In this document: positions 52,101 through 57,877 of the stretch, one piece after another | How positions within the stretch are numbered: position 1 is the stretch's first letter | How the letters are laid out: every line of letters starts with the position of its first letter | Source of the DNA: Sphaerolaimus hirsutus | Lineage: Eukaryota > Nematoda > Chromadorea > Monhysterida > Sphaerolaimidae | Direction of reading: 5' to 3' | NCBI GenBank assembly: GCA_964036195.1 | Contig: OZ038459.1 | Coordinates: 6,941,206-7,005,205, forward strand | DNA: 64,000 nt | The notes under the pieces: model-generated | Told to the model about the DNA's origin: nothing | Seen by the model: only the letters and a program-made list of their open reading frames with translations | Database searches by the model: none | Position numbers and translations under genes: made by a program

Positions 52101-53486
52101 TTGTGGTGCTGCAATGGCCATCGAAATTGGATCAAAGTTTTATTGTCACGGGTTTTATGATTGGGGTGATGTGAAAGCGTCATGGCGCTAACGCCAATGC
52201 AAAAAGCGCCAACGACATTTTGCTGTGGCGACATCGGCGCCTGGCGCCAAAGTGTAGGCATTTTTACATCGGAACGCGTAATCACTATTGAATAAAACAT
52301 GGCGCCCGCTCCAAACTTCAGGGCGGCCGATTATACGAGTTTGATGCGGAATTAAACTCGGCCGGAGCCATGGAACCAGTGAAACCCCGCGGTAGGGCAT
52401 CCGCCTACGCCCTACTCGATGCCCGACACACAAATGCCGCCCTACTGTATAGAACACGAATTAGTGGACGGTTGGTGTTTTTGCACTCGAATTTGTCAGG
52501 GTCCATTAATATGTAAATGTGACTCCGTTAGATTGTGTTGGGTGATGGAAATGTGGGAGCGTGTAAATATCTTTTGAGGTGACCGTGTTAGAATAGGCTA
52601 AGTTTTTTCTCAACAACTCATCAGATTTATGAGCGAAACCGCCATGCCATGGCACTGGCGCTGGTTCCTTTCGCTGGCACTGGCGCTAGGCTAGAGCAGA
52701 AGGCGCCATTGCGCTATTGGCGCTTGGTGCTCGCGTCGGGTGTAGAAAAACGCCATCGCACTTTTGGGTCTTGGCCAAACCCATCGCGCTGTAGTTCATG
52801 GTGTACAATTCCCCGCAGAGCCACAGCTTTAAAACCTGAAAACCCCTTTAACCCCCCTTACAGGCCAGTAATGTCCGCCACATTTTTCCAAAAGACCAAA
52901 TACTGGGTGGACACCCTGCAAGTGGGCGACATGACTGCACAAAAACAGCACAATATTGCAGACATAGTATTTGGCGGTAAAATTACCAGCGTAGATGCAG
53001 CCATACAAGTGCCGGGGCAAGTGCAAAGGAGAAGGATAAACAGACACAGACAGAGATTGGGTGTACTGTTTCATGGGGTAATGTACACACTTGTTACTCA
53101 GCAACAAAATGGCCTACTGAAGGTGGGTTTCGTGTGTTTTTTGTTATGTGATGAAATCAAATTCCTGACATATTTTCTTCTTGGGTAGAATAGAATCTCT
53201 TGCTTGAAGGAAGCAATGCTAGCGATAAAATTGAATTCGCAACAAAGGAAACGTACACAAACCCCCCTCCAAAAAACTACTGTTGTGTGGAAATTATTTG
53301 TATGGCGTATTAATGATAACAACACATCAACAACAGCATATTTGATGCCATCCCATGGCATTTTCCCATCAATTAATGGTAAATAAAACAATCACAGGCA
53401 CTCGACAACCACAGAGGACTATCCATCAAAAAGGACATATTTGGCTGCTAGATCCAAAAGTTCTAGTGCACACTGCACTGGATTGA
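34042..53486 (+). CDS. Secreted matrix metalloproteinase (MMP), 12 firm exons plus two tentative, interrupted by a BEL/Pao insertion
   Basis: Predicted zinc endopeptidase of the extracellular matrix, made as a zymogen. Domain order: signal peptide (about residues 10-30), prodomain with a peptidoglycan-binding-like helix bundle (YLSVYGYLPP ... LFQQFNRLPDTG), cysteine switch PRCGMRD (family: PRCGVPD), an arginine-rich furin-type site ending RRKRSG, the catalytic domain with DHGDGQPFDGAGG and HEIGHALGLRH plus a Met-turn at AIMSSQY, a Thr/Lys/Pro hinge, and hemopexin-like blades (IYLFQ, RIGELFPGAPATVD, ITSVDAAIQ). Phases agree across all 12 exons. The intron between prodomain and catalytic exons is 13.5 kb, because it holds the retrotransposon and its flanks; no exon is broken. 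The furin site predicts activation in the secretory pathway. The C-terminal end is uncertain. Confidence 0.88.
34527..34542 (+). CDS. MMP exon 2: 16-nt micro-exon (tentative)
   Basis: Acceptor cctattctgccag and a perfect donor ATG|gtaagt. Its 16 nt convert phase 2 to phase 0, exactly what exon 3 needs. Encodes LKLQM. Support is from splice sites and phase only. Confidence 0.5.
34579..34779 (+). mobile_element. Introner-family element in a metalloproteinase intron
   Basis: Reads GTGCCAGTCCCGCACCCTG at the left and GAGACTGCTTT at the right, with flanks CTG and CAG. In the plus-strand gene it again has GT at its 5' end and CAG at its 3' end. It lies within the intron 34543-34850. Confidence 0.7.
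34851..34982 (+). CDS. MMP exon 3: prodomain N-terminal segment
   Basis: Acceptor aaggcaacag, donor ACG|gtgagt, phase 0-0, 44 codons including NAAFDAAAELRDALHMTVED. GC-rich relative to its surroundings. Confidence 0.7.
35399..35513 (+). CDS. MMP exon 4: peptidoglycan-binding-like prodomain
   Basis: Acceptor ttcattttcag, phase 0-1. Encodes RYLSVYGYLPP ... LRRSVRLFQQFNRLPDTG, the classic MMP prodomain motif pattern. Confidence 0.9.
35786..35977 (+). CDS. MMP exon 5: cysteine switch and furin site
   Basis: Encodes SLDLPTLVTMKQPRCGMRD, whose Cys blocks the active-site zinc in MMP zymogens, then an arginine run ending RRKRSG, a furin-type cleavage site just before the catalytic domain. Phase 1-1. 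Confidence 0.92.
35990..36059. mobile_element. Remnant of introner-type sequence left of the BEL insertion
   Basis: Sequence like cccgtaaaatgtcaaatgtcatgcaaagtg matches the interior of the introner family and continues right of the BEL element (48977-49080, catgtgaaatgtcatatgtcatgc). The retrotransposon therefore landed in such a sequence. Neither terminus is clear. Confidence 0.5.
36060..37160 (+). repeat. BEL 5' LTR
   Basis: TG...CA termini, 1101 bp, about 99.5% alike to 47876-48976. A GC-rich block at about 36330-36375 stands out in an AT-rich LTR, and AATAAA-type signals lie near 36936. Short ORFs inside are duplicated in the other LTR and are not genes. Confidence 0.95.
37161..37178 (+). 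other. BEL primer-binding site
   Basis: TGGCGCAGCGAGCAGGGT begins exactly at the LTR boundary, as expected for annealing to a tRNA 3' end with CCA. The tRNA species was not identified. Confidence 0.7.
37439..38128 (+). CDS. BEL gag, N-terminal part, ending at an in-frame TGA
   Basis: 229 codons from the first ATG after the leader. The N-terminus is Ala/Arg rich, a helical middle follows, and the end WAAWWEIF matches the BEL gag motif W-x-x-WW-x-x-F that starts the conserved gag block. The frame stops at TGA (38126-38128), and the same frame continues open into the next ORF. This is most simply a nonsense mutation, although programmed readthrough cannot be excluded from one copy. Confidence 0.85.
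   Translation: MEERVRAQRGAAAAAAMPVSNVDESDTTHPLTQHSRALTGVRNGVLRFTSKPIPKIVKDESQPAAVNIRAAEEVLELLQAYGYQAEMKRSDLSTAMDKFTTIVQDYITSLDRDEDGVAEEIKSANAKLERALYSGSNNAMMLMDELESRMATAQAQIKSAERLILSLKGQSNINVDLTTQPPSQPPYSNVNMGSSFQPSQPETLLKLPKIELAKYNGDPLEWAAWWEIF
38153..44245 (+). CDS. BEL gag C-terminus and pol polyprotein (protease, RT, RNase H, integrase)
   Basis: A 2030-residue frame continuing gag after the TGA. Approximate order: gag LTGPAAELLAGL; three cysteine/histidine knuckles near residues 252-320 (CLFCGIKEHYTTDC, CTRCTRRGHQAAQC, CYYCRQIGQHHGAFC); retropepsin FFDTGCEYSYI near 546; reverse transcriptase with LLADIEKAFLQIAL near 909 and YVDNIVIS near 998, where the family has YVDD; RNase H FCDASKDGYAVCAYL near 1181 and LWTDST; integrase zinc domain H-x-x-x-H ... 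CVTC near 1557-1598; core GIDYMGPL, WSDNAP and WQGGVYER (D, D, E) near 1630-1728; and a C-terminal module RGMWQMGRVHEIHVSSDGKIR typical of BEL integrases. The frame overlaps the envelope ORF by 13 bases. Confidence 0.95.
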   Translation: MSTGMKYTYLKLSLTGPAAELLAGLKGDGRDYITAVTMLQSNFGETHRVQAALWDKLYSLEKPSSRGDSLTNFTRTLLSTLNQLKERGESVDSGAVLRIIRGYLPDNIVLAVTEEHRNSMRTAVTGDTELTVVRFVDALTTIARARLDAMKTEQQNSQSSTVVQKSQNSSLKKPQNGGGWQQQKKKGNKSQNTFSKPKPIHNTVAFAGTNANVGKSQGKNKNSNQPPRTPAIGAISQKQFSQPAADYRKPKFECLFCGIKEHYTTDCPQYVTPRERTERLQALGDVCTRCTRRGHQAAQCTQRLSCYYCRQIGQHHGAFCPTRQAPARRQVNNSQNKAFVKATSANFVNAQVITTGAASSHAPPSYPPSHTEPMSVCVIPPDENDFRWRQNTLYQLDMDGPLDMGEWPRPANEQQAKAQEEARKYHSEKELWTTLRANLIQEGTDMETVEAKIRGFQQKRYEVYPHLNPNQMSSSVPLQPSHRPTVEVLSAQAGYGNPNTATKQQAEQECEFDFAPIVHLQVAQASLINKDAELNRVTDPLLIFFDTGCEYSYIKASVANEYNFENKGDVVLQMNVFATKTPVTVNTFLVEAVMPIYKHIDNKGNMLQIPLTLRAVNNLATYACPPPLSQDDKTVIYIVYGEHAQEQFAEPLELTEMTDEFCHKLCQPDVVIGQDYYWKFDIRPTEIELPSGLIIVKSILGLMLGGNASSQSFVTTPDISPHQFMVSCSSHASSAVAVGQETLFQFHSLESIGITDDPLSHDDNIAEQLILESITLDPETGRYSVDWPFKSTIQELPTNNAEAFRRFLSLLKRFRKDPDLFATYAKVISDQLHKGVIEPVYGSQDGLQEHILPHQPVITPGRSTICRIVYDGSAGKPSLNNCLFRGPVLTPLALGLMLCFRAGKVVLLADIEKAFLQIALHPKSRAFTKFYWLRDDTIPSHEDNIQMMQFTRVLFGLTCSPSILSTVIKYHLEAELAHMHPAETNERMKLELLLNSIYVDNIVISVDDDKYAIQLYRLIKAVFARANFNMREWMTNSPMVSEKIKPDDLNPKKSQYIKVMGLVYDHIDDTIAVPAPKKDFTLIVTATRRNLNKLLASTYDPIGVTAPALFRLKFRVSQIIQRCNITTWDELIEDPEADDLLDDLKRHLSSISQIKFPRSFHSFGIDVKAVTRPLELHVFCDASKDGYAVCAYLRQKAISPDEYGYEDDRYFSGFLTARTKLAPLPSKQGQPLTITRLELLGVTIGAQLIDYLHHELVELGGWKIHSNFLWTDSTVVIGWLYTAKPLATFVNNRVTKIHSLMSKHCIQICKVATKDNPADIASRGCTFDQLMIETMWFTGPTFLAEPLTSTMLDISQYQAQPVTEELAKGNIHISRPLYAGAVTSQPVSQPDSQPANALAQQVPVNLDPNLSQNVTPQNPFVESQQRHIPSNPFEIDIRRFSTLSKLLRTVVYLLRVKTYWLNRSMHKAAKRESEYLSKPITQADLNEAFRHVLRISQAEECASCISQAQLGKHHMLKWDAWNNLLYCVTRVSHKEHRNPSLFYYLPKTGWLTTLVVTHFHELAGHSGMLHTLADLREHCWLSSAKQVVAKILRKCVTCRKAEGGPFTLPDFHTLPVTRTQSQIKPFQHIGIDYMGPLVYSQNGTCHSQHILLLTCFSTRAIHLESTNSVSTADTIMTLNRFISRRGMPDTIWSDNAPAFKNCVKMLPDVKWHFITANSPWQGGVYERMVGLVKRLLKKACGRRCLTWHEFLTVMLDVEFSVNTRPLSYLSNTDIGAAILRPIHFLWGTPPPCYMDEKRELELDSTTIEPMRKIPKEEWERMTDGSFNLTPSQIGKSYTLTPPRVNDVNCIDEIALNSVPEKDRDDITLLWDQIRHNREVLWYEWSRQYIDLLKDRAKNQRLKKGTINEAPKRGQVVLITDDKQPRGMWQMGRVHEIHVSSDGKIRAVTVLSSNGHRTRRSPSNLVPLEIDTEDGVEYKIDTDVKDDDNSQPSPDKGDDSQTDQSHQQSQSSQQEHVATLAHIRSGETCRI
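44233..45474 (+). CDS. BEL envelope-like gene, 5' part, truncated by a MITE
   Basis: 413 codons starting within the end of pol. A hydrophobic start (MALTLLIQSKLANALTW) could be a signal peptide. Cysteines and N-glycosylation sequons (NKTW, NLSN, NATA) are frequent. Near the end there is LGLRALLGRQNLYAEWHGDI and NNTCYKFLPV. The TAG stop is the first triplet of the inserted hAT-like element. The reading frame to the right of the element is in register, so this was one gene before the insertion. The style recalls viral class III glycoproteins captured by some BEL elements, but I cannot confirm the family by eye. Confidence 0.75.
   Translation: MSHLMALTLLIQSKLANALTWTDQYHKTFNLCHKTRTGHTIQLPEKVTCHFPQVTAIEDIVVSIWTLRVQPQTTPIYRCFQQEHTIITYMSLVGGKAMLPPEIIKNHRVTTYDCMIAYQNKTWKGEPLIKIGHALWSSNKSLHIDYCYFCHNLSNTVMNFHIEEGVVASLDGKKIVSEIQDLSHCNPQAGYCYDSDNGVSLWNATAFNKQCAFQEIGQFDAQYSQNHYIVEKLQAAFSVTWRSQQFPNNAECVPKDAKYIDQGSAFIQFLRYQLKKLKKPETEKAPLHFKLAPNLDVGVFHLLTARQQYEVDKIAHLEQKQFGSIWQQLCHIRQTQLDIIHAIVTFNPTLGLRALLGRQNLYAEWHGDILMFWDCKPVTAEIIYFQHEYNNTCYKFLPVKVTNHPHIMFVAPG
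45472..46119. mobile_element. hAT-like MITE (TTTCCG family), copy 2, inside BEL envelope gene
   Basis: 648 bp with terminal inverted repeats TAGGGTGTCAAA and TTTGACACCCTA and a perfect 8-bp target duplication CTCCTGGC (45464-45471 and 46120-46127). The interior consists of degenerate TTTCCGTTTTCCGG tracts. The 8-bp duplication and TAGGG ends point to the hAT superfamily. Confidence 0.9.
46128..47792 (+). pseudogene. BEL envelope-like gene, 3' part with membrane anchor, separated from its start by the MITE
   Basis: Open from the end of the MITE target duplication; the first ATG is at 46170. It contains a glycine-rich stretch (GIGQGVGAYFEGVGKELG) and a transmembrane segment AVNIILIIITIACIGYIGYVY near 46590-46655, then a long basic, Ser/Pro/Arg-rich tail with PPPY near 47396. 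A C-terminal membrane anchor fits an envelope protein. The tail overlaps another long frame, so some of it may be non-coding. Confidence 0.65.
46628..47770 (+). CDS. Overlapping frame in BEL 3' region, possible accessory protein
   Basis: 380 codons in a frame different from the envelope tail, open for 1.14 kb. Composition is orderly: a basic cluster GKRRRRNRQKKP, Ser/Thr/Pro stretches, an SR-rich segment KSRSRSRSP, and an acidic C-terminus EEDAVEPMDEHHEEGRENAG. No known domain. Either this frame or the envelope tail may be the true product, possibly through splicing. Its start codon lies inside the membrane-segment region of the other frame. Confidence 0.45.
   Translation: MYWVYWLCLHAVAARNRQGYAARHQGLFPKKGQKGQKPKQMGTPSVQQGKIGKRRRRNRQKKPTSGFNKPALSNQTVTQSSSSSQLPSKFVTPLKRVSPFKRLSGRTVQPRSDPPVGYSTEHAEEIEMETGARRVTKPAPSCESQPQSSSPNARVTVTEPVTTEVTMEDAIPDREPLQKRLKRFAGVAGLPGEQKSSHQTFSFIPQTFHKFNNINKKLVKSKVKRSKKIRDLPQTNTFTVRHRNRRDGRKSRSRSRSPSVPFDQVNSITSQCTTSFTTSHVPLLSSQPLAASEQWQPTESSKTIVDETDALRQAFERLAEESEKLPNWPGRPAGAPEDQAPRHGEGSQPEEDAVEPMDEHHEEGRENAGVEDADDLLPQE
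47876..48976 (+). repeat. BEL 3' LTR
   Basis: Same length as the 5' LTR, with about six substitutions (for example aaacctat against aaacgtat, and ttccgta against ttccata). Followed at once by the target duplication AAAGT. Confidence 0.95.
49443..49543 (+). CDS. MMP exon 6: start of catalytic domain
   Basis: Begins after the BEL-containing intron (acceptor aacgtgcacag). Encodes RLAKQRITYALTKWS ... ANAVIDYAIQ, equivalent to the ITYRI...V-x-AI-x-A-x-x-W opening of MMP catalytic domains. Donor CAG|gtgagc, phase 0. Confidence 0.85.
49877..50093 (+). CDS. MMP exon 7: structural zinc and calcium sites
   Basis: Encodes QWQKYINIKLV, then LAFVLTDHGDGQPFDGAGG, LGHAFYP and IHFDDDEPWDEG. The three His and Asp of the structural zinc site and the DDDE calcium cluster are all present. 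Phase 0-1. Confidence 0.95.
50131..50702. mobile_element. hAT-like MITE (TTTCCG family), copy 3, in MMP intron
   Basis: 572 bp with ends TAGGGTGTCAAC and GTTGACACCCTA, and flanks cttttttg and gttttttg (seven of eight alike). More diverged interior than copies 1 and 2, so probably older. It starts 37 bases after MMP exon 7. Confidence 0.88.
51114..51261 (+). CDS. MMP exon 8: catalytic zinc motif and Met-turn
   Basis: Contains HEIGHALGLRHS, the HExxHxxGxxH metzincin motif with catalytic Glu, followed by AIMSSQY as the Met-turn. Acceptor aaaacgcag, donor AAAG|gtcctt, phase 1-2. Confidence 0.97.
51443..51774 (+). CDS. MMP exon 9: IQ-x-LYG end, hinge and start of hemopexin blade
   Basis: Starts IQKLYG, the usual catalytic-domain end, then about 60 residues of Thr/Pro/Lys/Ser-rich hinge, and ends DAAVTLDNGTIYLFQ, a hemopexin-type strand. 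Phase 2-1. Confidence 0.88.
51928..52082 (+). CDS. MMP exon 10: hemopexin-like blade
   Basis: Acceptor gaaacatcag gives the right phase (1); the earlier AG at 51902 would hit a stop. Encodes VWTIRARQ ... RIGELFPGAPATVDFAFA, the FPG-x-P-x2-VD-x-AF blade motif. Donor AGT|gtgagt. Confidence 0.75.
52165..52271. mobile_element. GCGCC-type MITE in MMP intron
   Basis: ggtgatgtgaaagcgtcatggcg at the left and ggcatttttacatc at the right, between MMP exons 10 and 11. Another fragment lies at 52640-52790. Confidence 0.5.
52322..52500 (+). CDS. MMP exon 11: hemopexin-like blade
   Basis: Acceptor ccaaacttcag, phase 0-2. Encodes GRLYEFDAELNS ... TNAALLYRTRISGRLVFLHSN, compatible with a diverged hemopexin blade. 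The next exon supplies the matching phase. Confidence 0.7.
52864..53122 (+). CDS. MMP exon 12: hemopexin-like blade
   Basis: Acceptor ccccttacag, donor AAG|gtgggt, phase 2-0. Encodes KTKYWVDTLQVGDM ... DIVFGGKITSVDAAIQVPG ... GVLFHGVMYTLV, clear hemopexin-type strands with an unusual basic insertion (QRRRINRHRQR). Confidence 0.8.
53189..53378 (+). CDS. MMP exon 13 (tentative)
   Basis: The frame compatible with exon 12 is open and includes VVWKLFVWRINDNN and HGIFPSIN, which could be a hemopexin strand and helix. Acceptor ttcttgggtag, donor AATG|gtaaat. A competing acceptor at 53193 gives another open frame. Confidence 0.4.
53398..53486 (+). CDS. MMP terminal exon (tentative) with stop
   Basis: Acceptor caatcacag. 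The phase-1 frame reads TIHQKGHIWLLDPK and ends with TGA at 53484-53486. A different frame stays open to about 53640, so the terminus is unsure. Confidence 0.35.
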
Positions 53487-54054
53487 GTGTGTACCTAGTG
53501 CCCACTTTTAATCCACAGAAATCCTGGCACAGAGGCAAAGTGGACATTTATACTGATGCGGCCAGGCATAAATATGAATGGGTGTTTTTTGTCTGTTACA
53601 CAGCAATAATCACAGAAAATCTAGTCATTTTGCTATCAATATGATTACACCCAACTTGAATAATTGCAAGAAATTCATGAAATTATGGAGAAATTGATTG
53701 TAATGTGAAAATTTTCACATTTTTACAATTTCTTACCCAACTAGTTCAATGGCCATGGTTCATTCAAGCAGTTTTGAATGGCACCATTTCAAGAATCAGA
53801 ATTTACATATTTATTATTTGATTTAAATATGTGATTGTTAATGCTTTTTCTTTCATATTACTGTATTTCCTTGAATCATGTTTTCTTGAAATTTTTTAAT
53901 TATGGGACTTGAACTTCAATATTCTCATGGGCTGGGCTGATCACTGGCATTGTGCCATTAGGTCTGTTGTAATAAAGCCATCCAGAATACAGTTTGATGA
54001 TTCTAACTGTGCACTTAAGTTTTGGGTGAGTTGACACCATTTAAACTACATTTA
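53487..54054. other. MMP downstream region, no gene seen
   Basis: AT-rich sequence between the tentative MMP stop and the compact LTR element. One frame stays open to about 53640; otherwise nothing supportable. Confidence 0.5.
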
Positions 54055-54058
54055 CTTG

Positions 54059-54360
54059 TGTTGTAAAGTGCCTCTTGCACTTTATTAGTTTTTTGATAGA
54101 TGAAATGTCAAAACCCTTTGACAAATAATTTATTAGGTGAATAGAGCACAGCAGGTAGTTAAGACATTTGACTCAGCACATAAATAGATGTGAGTGATAG
54201 AACAGAACAAAAGGCCTACTTAAATAACCCTGTGTTAAGTGAGGTTGCACTGGTGAGACGCAGTCAACCAGTTCATGCAAAACGGTGCCAAAATTCAAAT
54301 GGGGCAAGTGCCCCCACATTGTGAAATCACACGGAAATGTACTGCGGTACACCCGCAACA
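54059..54360 (-). repeat. 3' LTR of the compact element
   Basis: 302-bp direct repeat of 57878-58179. The gag-protease frame runs about 34 bases into it. The preceding purine tract is at 54361-54370. Confidence 0.9.
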
Positions 54361-57300
54361 GCCCCCCTCAAGTTCACCCTACAGGGGAACTGACAAAAAG
54401 AAAAATGAAGGGTTAAAACATTTCTGCATAAAAAGACCCTAAATATTACAACAAAAATTTCACAATCACTTCTTGGGTTGTGTTTTCCCACTGGTTTTCT
54501 TGTGCTTTTTCTTGCGATTCCTCCATGGTTGGCGCGATCCACTTGGCGCTGTCGTTGCACACTGCTCAATGTGAATGCACTCAGCCACAAGCTCCTCGCT
54601 TTCATCGGGCTCAGGCCATGTGAGTCACGGGATTTCAAGCTGTGCGATGTGCAAATTGGAACCAGTGGCGTGGGGGGCATGATTGCATCTGGCTTGATTG
54701 CCATGCAGTTATCCTGGCTTGGCAGAGTTGTGTCCTTTGTCAGCCTAGTCAGCATGCCCGCCATCGGCATGTTATGCTGGTGCAGCTCCTGCTGCATGAC
54801 ACGCTGGTCGCTGGCTGCTTTGCTGCTGCGGCTGCATACGCCATTGCTGGGCAACTTGTCGCCCATGTCACTGTCCAGGCTGAGATTGCCTGTCAACACA
54901 TTACTAGCGATGCTGTGGCCACACTGGGCATGGGCAGCCTTGCTGATGTGTTGCAGCCCTTCTGGCCAGTCACGCTGCTGGCCAGGCTCATTATGGGTGA
55001 TGGGGTCGGGGGCATTTGCCATTTGCTGCCCAATCTCATTGTGGGCTGGTGAAATACGACCCTTCTCAGTCTCGACTACGATGTGCACATGCATCCCTGC
55101 TGGCACTACCACTTTATGCACCACGCAGATATCTGTGGCTCGGCGCACTGCTGGGCCGCTGCTGCGCGTGGTAGACAGTGCATGTTTGTTACACTGGAAG
55201 TGTTCCTCCAAACGGTCCAGTTCACACTTTGCTGCATGCAAAATTTTCAATGGGCCCCAAATAGCGGCACGCCCAATCAAAAGCTGGCCAGATGAAGGGA
55301 GGAACTGCATCAGTTTTACCACTGCGGGGATGGTTGCCGAAGTCCACTGACCATCGGGTGCCTGATGTTGCACTTCCATGTCGTAGATGCGCAAATAATT
55401 GCTATCAATCTCACGCCCAGATGTGCGCACACACACCTGGTTGTAGGGCCTGAACTTCTCCCTTTCCGCCTGGGGGTCGGCGCCCACTTTAGCCCAGACT
55501 TGTTCGAGCAATGAGTCTTCAATGAACAAGCCGATATTGCAGCCCGTGTCGATTTGACCGCACATGGGCTGCCCCATGAAAAAGATCCATGCAATCAGGT
55601 CGAGTGCCACCGTGGCGCTGGCACATTTTGGCGCATCACCATCGACCCGAGACGCGAGTGGACACCACATGTCCATGTCCTCACTACTAAATGGCTGTTC
55701 CACTGTGTGCTGTTGGGCGCTTTTGACTGATTGTTTTTTTTGAGTGGAGCGCGCCAGCCGACCCCAACTGGGGAGGCCGCCTTGCTGGCGTGAATCCGCG
55801 CGCTGCATGGGGATGCCCTGCTCTTGGCACATGCGCATCATAGCTTGCCGCGAGTCGGCCTCACTTATACCCTTGCGAGCTAGCGCATTCCTAACGCGCT
55901 CTGCTACCTCCGGCTTGTACGCCAGTGATGATGGGTTCAGGAAGCAATCCGAGGCTGCATGCTGCAGTGGTCGAGGGTGCAGGAAAAACGTGCACCACGT
56001 GGTCGAACCAGCACCACCCTGGCGCGTGTCACTGGGCGTGGTGCTGTTGGTGCCTCGGGGTGCCTCACAGGTGCCCTGCACCCTCGATTCAACCTGCCAA
56101 TTGCCGCGATTCTGGCGGCCACCTTGACGAAAACGACCCCCCGAATTGTCCGAGCGAAAGTTGTCCGAGCGGAAGTTGTCCGAGCGCGCGAAACAATTTC
56201 CACCCTTCAACTCCTGTCGCGCATTGTCCATTTTCAAAATTGCCATGTCAAGCGACACTTCGCCCTGCTTCCACTTCTCATGCCAGACGTACCAGCATGC
56301 CGATGGGACGAGCGAAACAATTTCCGAAAACAACTTGTCACCGATCATCTTCTCGCGCTCGGCGTCGGCCATTGTGTCGCTGATGTGGTGGAAATTAGCA
56401 GACAACTGGGCGTACAGCTCGGCGATCGGCTCGCCAGGCTTGGCCTTGGTGTGATACCAATCCGTCACAGATGTGATGCATTGATCGAGGCGGTAGAGGT
56501 CGGCGAGTTTGTCAAGAATGTACAAAATGTCATGCCGCTTATCGATGCGCGTGGCAATGTAGCGCCTGTGGGCGTCGCCCTTCAGACACTGCGCAAACAC
56601 ACAATTCCAGAACATTTGCTGGTGCGTGTTGGGGACCCCCAGCGCCTGGAGGCACGTGGTGTGCAGCCAAAACTTGAATGGCCCTGCGGAACACGTGGGG
56701 GCGCCGTCGAAGTTCAGTTGCTTGCTGGCGGCGGCCGCGACTTGGCCGACACCCATGCGATCGCGGGAGGAAATCAGCGCCAGCGCCGGTGTCAACTTTT
56801 GCAACCCATCAGACAACGATGTGACAAACCTATCAACATATGCCGCAATTTGCTGTATCAGCGAGGGGCCCGCCTCGATGGCGGCGGTGATGCGCTCTTC
56901 CCTGGTCCACAACCACGGGTTGCTTGCCGCAGTGGATGCCGCCATCGGGGCGCCCTTCGAGGGCCCCAGTTGCTGCTGAACGAGCTGCTGTTGTAGTTTC
57001 TTAATTATCGCGTCCTGCTCCGCGACGCGCGCGTTGATTGCTGCAGTGAACTGATCGTAGTTCGTCGCGTTTGTGGCGATTGAGCCCCCACTGCTGTGCT
57101 GCGAGCGGCTCATGTTGACTTGTGCGCGAGCCCCACTCCCCCCCAGGCCAACGGCCTGAGAGGCAACCGGGCTCCGAAAAGTTGGCGAGGCAGGCCGCTC
57201 CGGCCTGTAATCATCCTTGTCTGCAGAGTCGACTAGCACAAAAAAAGGTGCCCCCCTGCTTGACTTTTTATATGTGTTTATGAGGGCAAGTGCTTTGCGG

Positions 57301-57659
57301 CGGAGAGCCCCGTCATTCAATTTGGTGGGGTAGGTGCACATTGGCCAGTCCCCTTGGCGCTGGGCCACTAAATTGCACACTAAATTGACCAAGTCCGATC
57401 GGGTAACGGTTTGGTCTGTTGGGTCCAGACACTGGTCAACAAAATTCCGCAACTCTGCGGGAGATCGACCAATGTGGGCAGCCTGTGCCGCCGCCGCCAC
57501 TCTCTCGGCAGCAGCCTTGGCTGCCACTTGTGCTGCCATTTCCTCGTTGGTAGGCAGCCCTCTGCTGCGCACCGCGTGCGTCATGGCATCCACCCAAGTG
57601 TGGACACGCGCCGTGGTCGCCCGGCCCACTGCACACCGCTGTGCCGCTGCGCGTCGCAC
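54327..57659 (-). CDS. Gag-protease polyprotein of the compact LTR element
   Basis: 1110 codons. An Ala-rich N-terminal region (AAKAAAERVAAAAQAAH), a coiled-coil-like stretch (DAIIKKLQQQLVQQQLG), a capsid-like helical region (FKFWLHTTCLQALG ... WYHTKAKPGEPIAELYAQLS), three FRSDN repeats near residue 495 in a basic RGG-like segment, a C-H-H-C knuckle WCTFFLHPRPLQHAASDC near 553-570, and a retropepsin-like GQIDTGCNIGLFIE near 700 followed by LLIGRAAI. The remaining 300 residues have no recognised domain. Codon usage is GC-rich compared with the AT-rich surroundings. A capsid-protease without polymerase could also be a domesticated gag, but near-identical LTRs favour a young element. Confidence 0.85.
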   Translation of the reverse strand: MRRAAAQRCAVGRATTARVHTWVDAMTHAVRSRGLPTNEEMAAQVAAKAAAERVAAAAQAAHIGRSPAELRNFVDQCLDPTDQTVTRSDLVNLVCNLVAQRQGDWPMCTYPTKLNDGALRRKALALINTYKKSSRGAPFFVLVDSADKDDYRPERPASPTFRSPVASQAVGLGGSGARAQVNMSRSQHSSGGSIATNATNYDQFTAAINARVAEQDAIIKKLQQQLVQQQLGPSKGAPMAASTAASNPWLWTREERITAAIEAGPSLIQQIAAYVDRFVTSLSDGLQKLTPALALISSRDRMGVGQVAAAASKQLNFDGAPTCSAGPFKFWLHTTCLQALGVPNTHQQMFWNCVFAQCLKGDAHRRYIATRIDKRHDILYILDKLADLYRLDQCITSVTDWYHTKAKPGEPIAELYAQLSANFHHISDTMADAEREKMIGDKLFSEIVSLVPSACWYVWHEKWKQGEVSLDMAILKMDNARQELKGGNCFARSDNFRSDNFRSDNSGGRFRQGGRQNRGNWQVESRVQGTCEAPRGTNSTTPSDTRQGGAGSTTWCTFFLHPRPLQHAASDCFLNPSSLAYKPEVAERVRNALARKGISEADSRQAMMRMCQEQGIPMQRADSRQQGGLPSWGRLARSTQKKQSVKSAQQHTVEQPFSSEDMDMWCPLASRVDGDAPKCASATVALDLIAWIFFMGQPMCGQIDTGCNIGLFIEDSLLEQVWAKVGADPQAEREKFRPYNQVCVRTSGREIDSNYLRIYDMEVQHQAPDGQWTSATIPAVVKLMQFLPSSGQLLIGRAAIWGPLKILHAAKCELDRLEEHFQCNKHALSTTRSSGPAVRRATDICVVHKVVVPAGMHVHIVVETEKGRISPAHNEIGQQMANAPDPITHNEPGQQRDWPEGLQHISKAAHAQCGHSIASNVLTGNLSLDSDMGDKLPSNGVCSRSSKAASDQRVMQQELHQHNMPMAGMLTRLTKDTTLPSQDNCMAIKPDAIMPPTPLVPICTSHSLKSRDSHGLSPMKARSLWLSAFTLSSVQRQRQVDRANHGGIARKSTRKPVGKHNPRSDCEIFVVIFRVFLCRNVLTLHFSFCQFPCRVNLRGAVAGVPQYISV

Positions 57660-57857
57660 ACGCTAACGGCCACCTGGCAATCACTGCCAGCCCAGTCGTT
57701 CAAGACACAGGCGGATGGCCCGATGCCGCCGCCGCAAAACGTCGCCACCGGCCGTCTAGACGCCAAGCCGCTCGCACGTGTTGTCGCGGCCGGCTGCGGT
57801 GCCGGTTGGGTGCTGCAGGGCTGGAGTCAGGCGCCTGACTTTGTCCAGAAGTCAGGT

Positions 57858-57877
57858 ACAATTAGATACGATCACCA
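57858..57877 (-). other. Primer-binding site of the compact LTR element
   Basis: Read on the minus strand the sequence directly after the LTR is TGGTGATCGTATCTAATT, starting with the TGG expected opposite a tRNA CCA end. Confidence 0.6.

Noticed and set aside
54478..55350. Plus-strand ORFs opposite the compact LTR element (also 55959-56996)
   Set aside because: Shadow frames of a GC-rich gag-protease gene on the minus strand; no motif.
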